This document shows, in pieces, positions 6,140 through 9,068 of a stretch of DNA of 9,068 bases (within the stretch, counting starts at the first letter, position 1; each line of letters opens with the position of its first letter). The notes under the pieces are model-generated. The model saw only the letters and a program-made list of their open reading frames with translations. It made no database searches and was not told where the DNA came from. The DNA is from Candidatus Uhrbacteria bacterium (lineage in GTDB: Bacteria; Patescibacteriota; Patescibacteriia; UBA9934; UBA11717): positions 1 through 9,068 of the forward strand of contig DOMJ01000053.1 of the NCBI GenBank assembly GCA_003509895.1. The letters run 5' to 3'. Made by a program: the position numbers and the translations under genes.

Positions 6140-7153
6140 ATGACGTTTGATTGGAAAAATCTTCCGCGCCCAATCATTGCTCTCTCGCCCATGGCAGACA
6201 TGACGGACTCGGCTTTTTGCCAAACCATGAAGGAGGTCGGCTTCCCTATTTTATTTAGAGAGATGGTAAGTGCCGAAGCATTGGTACGCGAGAATGAAAA
6301 AACCATGGAGATGGTTGAGTTTGCGGAAGCCGAACGGCCGATTATCCAACAAATCTTTGGATCGGATCCGGACACCATGGCCGCCGCCGCAAAAATCGTA
6401 GAAGACGCTGTTCACCCGGAGGGCATAGACATCAACATGGGATGCCCCGTCTACAAAATAACCTCCAGCTTTAACGGTGCCGCCCTCATGAAGGACTCGG
6501 CGCTCGCCACAGAGATTATTCAAAAAATGAAGGCGGCTATTTGCTGTCCGCTTTCCGTAAAAATACGAGCCGGATGGGAGAACCCGGAAGAATGTATCGC
6601 CTTTGCCAAGGTTGTAGAGGCCGCCGGAGCGGATCTGATTACCGTGCACGGACGTACAAAAACACAAGGCTATGCCGGCTACTCCGACTGGAGTATTATA
6701 AAACGCGTAAAGGAGGCCGTAACAATTCCGGTGCTTGCAAACGGAGACATCTTTTCCCCGAAAGATGCACAACGCGCCTTGCACGTAACGGGTGCAGATG
6801 GAATACTGGTGGCTCGTGGCGCTCTTGGGAACCCGTGGATCTTTCCACAGATTGCCGAGCTTCTGGAAACGGGACGCATAACCACGCGTCCAACCGTACG
6901 TGAACATTTTGAACTTGTTCTTCGTCACGCCAAACGGCACATGGACCAGTATGGCGAACGAGGCCTGGTCACCTTTCGCAAACATCTGAGTTGGTACACA
7001 AAAGGAATGCAGGGCGCAAAGGAAATTCGCTCTTCTCTGGTGCGTATTCATACGTTGGATGAACTTACAAATCTCTTGCAACCCTTTTTGCAAGATAACA
7101 AACCCATGGAACTACAACGACTGGCTTCTCTCCAGCCAGAGTCTTATGACTAA
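6140..7153 (+). CDS. dus: tRNA-dihydrouridine synthase (DusB-like)
   Basis: This 337-residue flavoenzyme would reduce uridine to dihydrouridine in the tRNA D-loop using FMN and NAD(P)H. The FMN-binding TIM barrel is marked by LSPMADMTDSAF (15-26), QIFGSDP (71-77), VKIRAGW (140-146), HGRTKTQGYAG (170-180), LANGDI (199-204) and ARGALGNPWIF (225-235). The catalytic cysteine is C102 in DINMGCP. The C-terminal helical tRNA-binding part (about 253-337) carries FRKHLSWYTKGM. Length matches the DusB class. The start is 9 nt after a -10 box and no Shine-Dalgarno is present. The ATP-grasp gene follows after 20 nt. The tRNA-Gln encoded in this window has G and T positions in its D-loop that such an enzyme could use, but no specificity can be inferred. 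Confidence 0.95.
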   Translation: MTFDWKNLPRPIIALSPMADMTDSAFCQTMKEVGFPILFREMVSAEALVRENEKTMEMVEFAEAERPIIQQIFGSDPDTMAAAAKIVEDAVHPEGIDINMGCPVYKITSSFNGAALMKDSALATEIIQKMKAAICCPLSVKIRAGWENPEECIAFAKVVEAAGADLITVHGRTKTQGYAGYSDWSIIKRVKEAVTIPVLANGDIFSPKDAQRALHVTGADGILVARGALGNPWIFPQIAELLETGRITTRPTVREHFELVLRHAKRHMDQYGERGLVTFRKHLSWYTKGMQGAKEIRSSLVRIHTLDELTNLLQPFLQDNKPMELQRLASLQPESYD

Positions 7154-7173
7154 TCCCTTAGGGGATCTCACCT

Positions 7174-8499
7174 ATGTCCACAATAAACAAGACAACTCGC
7201 TCCTGGCACGCTGGTAAAGATCTTGTTCTCTTTGTAGAGCGCATGCCGGAAGGCGCAGAGAAGATTATAAAGGCCCACGGTCGCACGCACGGTCGACATT
7301 TAAAAGTCGCCGTCATTTATGACTCCAGAAGTTCCTTATCAAAAGCCTACGTTGTAAAGCATAAGGATCTGTTTGACGAGCTTATTCCGTGCGACTTTTC
7401 TGATCACAAATTTATTACCAAGGCTTTGCAACCGTACTTGGACAGGCTTCTTGCGATCACGTGCCGATCCGAGGCTAATATGATGAAGTTTCGCCAGATT
7501 ATTCCTCACGTTCCCTATCTACGAACACCAACCATGGATTCACTTTCCTGGTCCACAAACAAGCTCGCCATGCGCCGCCGTTTTGCCGCGTGGGACAAAT
7601 CCATTACACCTGCTTACACGATTGTTCGGGACGGTGGGAAGGAAAGTATCAAAAAAATTAAGAAAAAGATTGGTTTTCCACTTGTCGTAAAACCAACAGG
7701 TCTCGCACAAAGTATTTTGGTCAGTTTGTGTTTTCACGAAGAAGAGCTGGAGGCCGCGCTCAGACGTACCTTCCGCACCGTAAATCGGATTTATCGTGAA
7801 CGTGATAGCAAGGAGGAAGCGACCATCCTCGTTGAGCAATTTATTGAAGGAGACATGTACTCCGTAGACGCCTATGTGGACACGCGCGGACGTATTACGT
7901 TTTGCCCCATGGTTTGGATAAAAACCGGCCGCGCCATTGGCTTTGACGACTTCTTTGGTTACCAACAGATGACGCCAACACGCCTCACAAAGGAAAGTGT
8001 AACCGCCGCAGAAAAAGTCGCAACGGCATCCATTCGCGCACTGGGTCTGAGAAGTACAACGGCCCACATAGAAATGATTCGCGACGATAACTCCTGGAAA
8101 ATTGTGGAAGTCGGTGCACGACCAGGAGGGTTTCGTGTGGAGCTCTACAAACTTTCCTATGGAATTGATCATATTCTAAACGATGTTTTGATCCGCATTC
8201 CGGAAAAGGTGAGTGTGTCACGACGAGTCAAGGGCACAACAGCCGCTATGAAGTTCTTTGCAAAAAAAGAGGGGAAACTCGTAAAAATCAAGGGTCTCAA
8301 AAAAGCGGAAAAGCTGAAATCGTTCTATGAGGTGACTGTCAACAAGGTTCCGGGAGACACTTGTAAGTTTGCCAAAAACGGAGGGACGAGCGTCTTTAAC
8401 ATTATCCTCTTTAACAAAGAGCGCTCCGAGCTCTTGGCGGATATCCGCAGACTCGAACAGATGATTGACATTCAAACGGTAAAGAAAACAGGAGCCTAG
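7174..8499 (+). CDS. ATP-grasp family carboxylate ligase, substrate unknown
   Basis: This 441-residue protein contains an ATP-grasp fold, in which ATP activates a carboxylate as acyl-phosphate for attack by an amine or thiol. Visible elements are an N-terminal Rossmann-like part (KVAVIYDSRSS, 44-54), the ATP-binding strand GFPLVVKPTGLAQS (167-180, K173), the adenine-contacting segment LVEQFIEGDMYSVDAYV (219-235), and metal-binding acids E300 (HIEMI) and E312 in KIVEVGARPGG. The usual EINARPGG is therefore EVGARPGG here, with Gly replacing the metal-ligand Asn. The Gly-rich loop normally after VKP is atypical (TGLAQSILVS). A basic C-terminal part (350-441) follows. It is related by pattern to PurK/BacD/carbamoyl-phosphate synthase-type enzymes, but substrates cannot be assigned. 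It is probably co-transcribed with dus. A small hairpin, ATCCC-TTAG-GGGAT (7153-7166), includes the only Shine-Dalgarno-like G run. Confidence 0.88.
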   Translation: MSTINKTTRSWHAGKDLVLFVERMPEGAEKIIKAHGRTHGRHLKVAVIYDSRSSLSKAYVVKHKDLFDELIPCDFSDHKFITKALQPYLDRLLAITCRSEANMMKFRQIIPHVPYLRTPTMDSLSWSTNKLAMRRRFAAWDKSITPAYTIVRDGGKESIKKIKKKIGFPLVVKPTGLAQSILVSLCFHEEELEAALRRTFRTVNRIYRERDSKEEATILVEQFIEGDMYSVDAYVDTRGRITFCPMVWIKTGRAIGFDDFFGYQQMTPTRLTKESVTAAEKVATASIRALGLRSTTAHIEMIRDDNSWKIVEVGARPGGFRVELYKLSYGIDHILNDVLIRIPEKVSVSRRVKGTTAAMKFFAKKEGKLVKIKGLKKAEKLKSFYEVTVNKVPGDTCKFAKNGGTSVFNIILFNKERSELLADIRRLEQMIDIQTVKKTGA

Positions 8500-8504
8500 A
8501 AGAA

Positions 8505-8535
8505 AAAAATTCCTCATGCGATATGAGGAATTTTT
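8505..8535. terminator. Bidirectional rho-independent terminator
   Basis: A perfect 13-bp stem AAAAATTCCTCAT (8505-8517) / ATGAGGAATTTTT (8523-8535) has a 5-nt loop GCGAT. Each strand carries A's before and T's after the GC core. On the plus strand it ends the dus/ATP-grasp operon (stop at 8499). On the minus strand it would be entered from the 48-residue gene, whose stop codon occupies 8537-8539. Confidence 0.9.
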
Positions 8536-8536
8536 G

Positions 8537-8683
8537 TTACTGCGATGTGGTGCGGGTTGCGGCAACGGGAAGCGTGGGACGATTTGGAGGCGCTCCGCCT
8601 GTCCGCACAATAATAAGCAAGCCAAAAAAGACGATCAAAATGAGTGTTGTAAGAAAAAATCGCTCATGCTCCTTGGTGTTCAT
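8537..8683 (-). CDS. Small single-TM membrane protein (48 residues), function unknown
   Basis: A short minus-strand frame runs from the ATG at 8683-8681 to TAA at 8537-8539. The protein starts MNTKEHERFF, has a hydrophobic segment FFLTTLILIVFFGLLIIV (9-26), then a Pro/Thr/Arg-rich tail RTGGAPPNRPTLPVAATRTT. The charge pattern alone does not settle the topology. It resembles no family I know. Four things support it as a gene: a good promoter (TTCACA-17-TATACT) ends 6 nt before the ATG, as at era; the stop abuts a bidirectional terminator; the TM segment is well formed; and no other gene occupies the interval. It would be a leaderless, monocistronic transcript of roughly 180 nt. Plus-strand frames in the same place have no such signals. 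Confidence 0.7.
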   Translation of the reverse strand: MNTKEHERFFLTTLILIVFFGLLIIVRTGGAPPNRPTLPVAATRTTSQ

Positions 8684-8689
8684 AGCAAA

Positions 8690-8718
8690 AGTATACCGCG
8701 TTGACAGGTGTCTGTGAA
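8690..8718 (-). promoter_or_regulatory. Promoter of the 48-residue membrane protein (leaderless type)
   Basis: On the minus strand: -35 TTCACA (8713-8718, 5/6), 17-nt spacer, -10 TATACT (8690-8695, 5/6), 6 nt, ATG at 8683. The predicted +1 is the A of the start codon. It is interleaved with the tRNA promoter on the other strand. Confidence 0.7.
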
Positions 8719-8729
8719 TAGGTTACACT
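8701..8729 (+). promoter_or_regulatory. Promoter of tRNA-Gln
   Basis: A perfect -35 TTGACA (8701-8706), a 17-nt spacer, and -10 TACACT (8724-8729). The predicted start near 8736 leaves a 5' leader of about 24 nt for RNase P removal before the tRNA at 8760. Confidence 0.8.
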
Positions 8730-8759
8730 CGTGTTGCGTTTCCTGTCATCGAGAAAAAT

Positions 8760-8833
8760 TCGGGGATCGTCTAATGGTAGGACGTTGGGTTCTGGTCCCA
8801 AAAATCGGGGTTCGAGCCCCTGTCCCCGAACCA
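8760..8833 (+). tRNA. tRNA-Gln, anticodon CUG
   Basis: The 74-nt sequence folds as a complete cloverleaf. The acceptor stem is TCGGGGA (8760-8766) with TCCCCGA (8823-8829), starting with the U1-A72 pair typical of tRNA-Gln. The D arm is GTCT/GGAC (8769-8783). The anticodon stem is TTGGG/CCCAA (8785-8801) with loop TTCTGGT, so the anticodon is CTG (8792-8794), reading CAG. The variable loop has 4 nt, and the T arm is CGGGG-TTCGAGC-CCCTG (8806-8822). The discriminator is A8830 and CCA is encoded (8831-8833). It has its own promoter and terminator. Confidence 0.96.
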
Positions 8834-8878
8834 AACAAAAATCACGGCGCGCTGCCGTGGTTTTTGTTTGCGTGAGGG
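8813..8878 (+). repeat. Direct repeat, copy 1: tRNA-Gln 3' end plus terminator
   Basis: These 66 nt start in the T-loop of tRNA-Gln at CGAGCCCC, cover the rest of the tRNA with CCA, the whole terminator, and CGTGAGGG. They are identical base for base to 9003-9068, a period of exactly 190 nt. Confidence 0.97.
8832..8870 (+). terminator. Rho-independent terminator of tRNA-Gln
   Basis: A 17-bp stem (8832-8848 with 8854-8870, one G-U pair) has loop GCGCT. The GC core is CACGGC/GCCGTG and the 3' arm carries TTTTTGTTT. It begins inside the tRNA CCA end, so tRNA and terminator are directly joined. Confidence 0.9.
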
Positions 8879-9002
8879 GTGTAGAGCCTATGCCTCGCGG
8901 CATAGGCGACGGGCGAGAACGGCCGGAGCGATGTGCGGCCAGTAGGACGCACCGCGAGGCCAGGACCCGAATGGCCCATTCTGCAGAATGGGAACATGAG
9001 GG
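8879..9002. other. GC-rich, palindrome-rich non-coding spacer
   Basis: By count about 65% G+C, clearly above the neighbouring genes. It contains a perfect 9-bp hairpin GCCTATGCC-TCGC-GGCATAGGC (8886-8907), a perfect 18-nt palindrome CCCATTCTGCAGAATGGG (8975-8992), a 5-bp pairing GTGCG (8933-8937)/CGCAC (8948-8952), and four GGCC sites within 56 nt. No convincing ORF, promoter or known RNA family is seen. It separates the two copies of the tRNA-derived repeat. Confidence 0.75.
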
Positions 9003-9068
9003 CGAGCCCCTGTCCCCGAACCAAACAAAAATCACGGCGCGCTGCCGTGGTTTTTGTTTGCGTGAGGG
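9003..9068 (+). repeat. Direct repeat, copy 2: orphan tRNA-Gln 3' fragment plus terminator
   Basis: This copy is identical to 8813-8878. The first 21 nt (9003-9023) are the tRNA-Gln T-loop to CCA end, but the 5' half of the tRNA is missing: GGG precedes where the intact gene has GTT, and no TCGGGGA acceptor partner lies upstream. It is thus a tRNA fragment, not a second gene. The identity is still running when the window ends, so its right limit is unknown. Confidence 0.95.
9022..9060 (+). terminator. Second copy of the tRNA-Gln terminator hairpin
   Basis: An exact duplicate, 190 nt downstream, of the 17-bp stem with GCGCT loop and T-rich 3' arm. It could act as a back-up terminator for readthrough, or simply be carried along with the repeat. 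Confidence 0.8.

Noticed and set aside
6251..7093. 280-residue minus-strand ORF opposite dus
   Set aside because: It lies antisense to a clear Dus protein. Its composition is rich in Cys, His and Phe, as expected from reverse reading, and it shows no motif.
9003..9023. Second tRNA-Gln gene
   Set aside because: Only the T-loop to CCA part is present. There is no acceptor 5' strand, D arm or anticodon arm upstream, so it is a fragment.
8842..9024. 60-residue minus-strand ORF in the GC-rich spacer
   Set aside because: High GC lengthens random open frames, and this one starts and ends within hairpin and repeat sequence. It has no start signals.
8664..9035. 123-residue minus-strand ORF across tRNA-Gln and the repeat
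   Set aside because: It is antisense to the tRNA, both terminators and the palindromic spacer; the amino acid string from the tRNA antisense is a familiar spurious translation. No promoter or homology supports it.
1..9068. CRISPR array, insertion sequence, toxin-antitoxin pair or defence system
   Set aside because: There is no short regularly spaced repeat array and no transposase, integrase, nuclease-toxin or paired antitoxin frame. The only sizeable repeat is the tRNA-derived one at the right edge.

Overview
The window reads as a compact bacterial chromosome segment, most likely from a member of the Patescibacteria (Candidate Phyla Radiation). I infer this from the mix of short surface or secreted proteins of unknown function, a CARDB/thrombospondin-type-3 protein, the single-domain housekeeping enzymes, the near absence of Shine-Dalgarno sequences and the tight gene packing. 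The phylum call is an inference; no rRNA is present to confirm it. The standard code fits all genes, and the eleven stop codons visible are TAA or TAG, never TGA.

Left part (1-3218): a minus-strand cluster runs leftward from position 2237: a small SpoU/TrmH RNA 2'-O-methyltransferase, a membrane-anchored protein with three CX4C cysteine pairs, a GT2 glycosyltransferase, and a secreted CARDB + TSP3 protein that leaves the window at base 1 and overlaps the glycosyltransferase by 41 nt. Divergent from it is era, the ribosome-assembly GTPase, followed by a hairpin terminator.

Middle (3219-6139): a minus-strand pair (thioredoxin-like CPHC protein, then an acidic helical protein of unknown function) is divergent from a FecR-like anchored protein. 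The latter converges with, and overlaps by 11 nt, a beta-CASP metallo-beta-lactamase-fold RNase.

Right part (6140-9068): a DusB-like tRNA dihydrouridine synthase and an ATP-grasp ligase form a plus-strand pair ending at a perfect bidirectional hairpin. That hairpin also ends a 48-residue single-TM protein encoded on the minus strand. The 48-residue gene and tRNA-Gln(CUG) are driven by two interleaved divergent promoters. The 3' part of the tRNA plus its terminator is repeated exactly 190 bp downstream, separated by a GC-rich (about 65%) palindrome-rich stretch; the window ends inside the second copy.

The main themes are RNA maturation (TrmH-like, Era, beta-CASP, Dus, tRNA-Gln) and cell-surface building (glycosyltransferase, CARDB/TSP3, FecR-like). 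The most striking observations are the uniform leaderless promoter geometry (-10 box ending 6 or 9 nt before the ATG, usually with a -35 box at 17-bp spacing) and the tRNA 3'-end repeat at the right edge.
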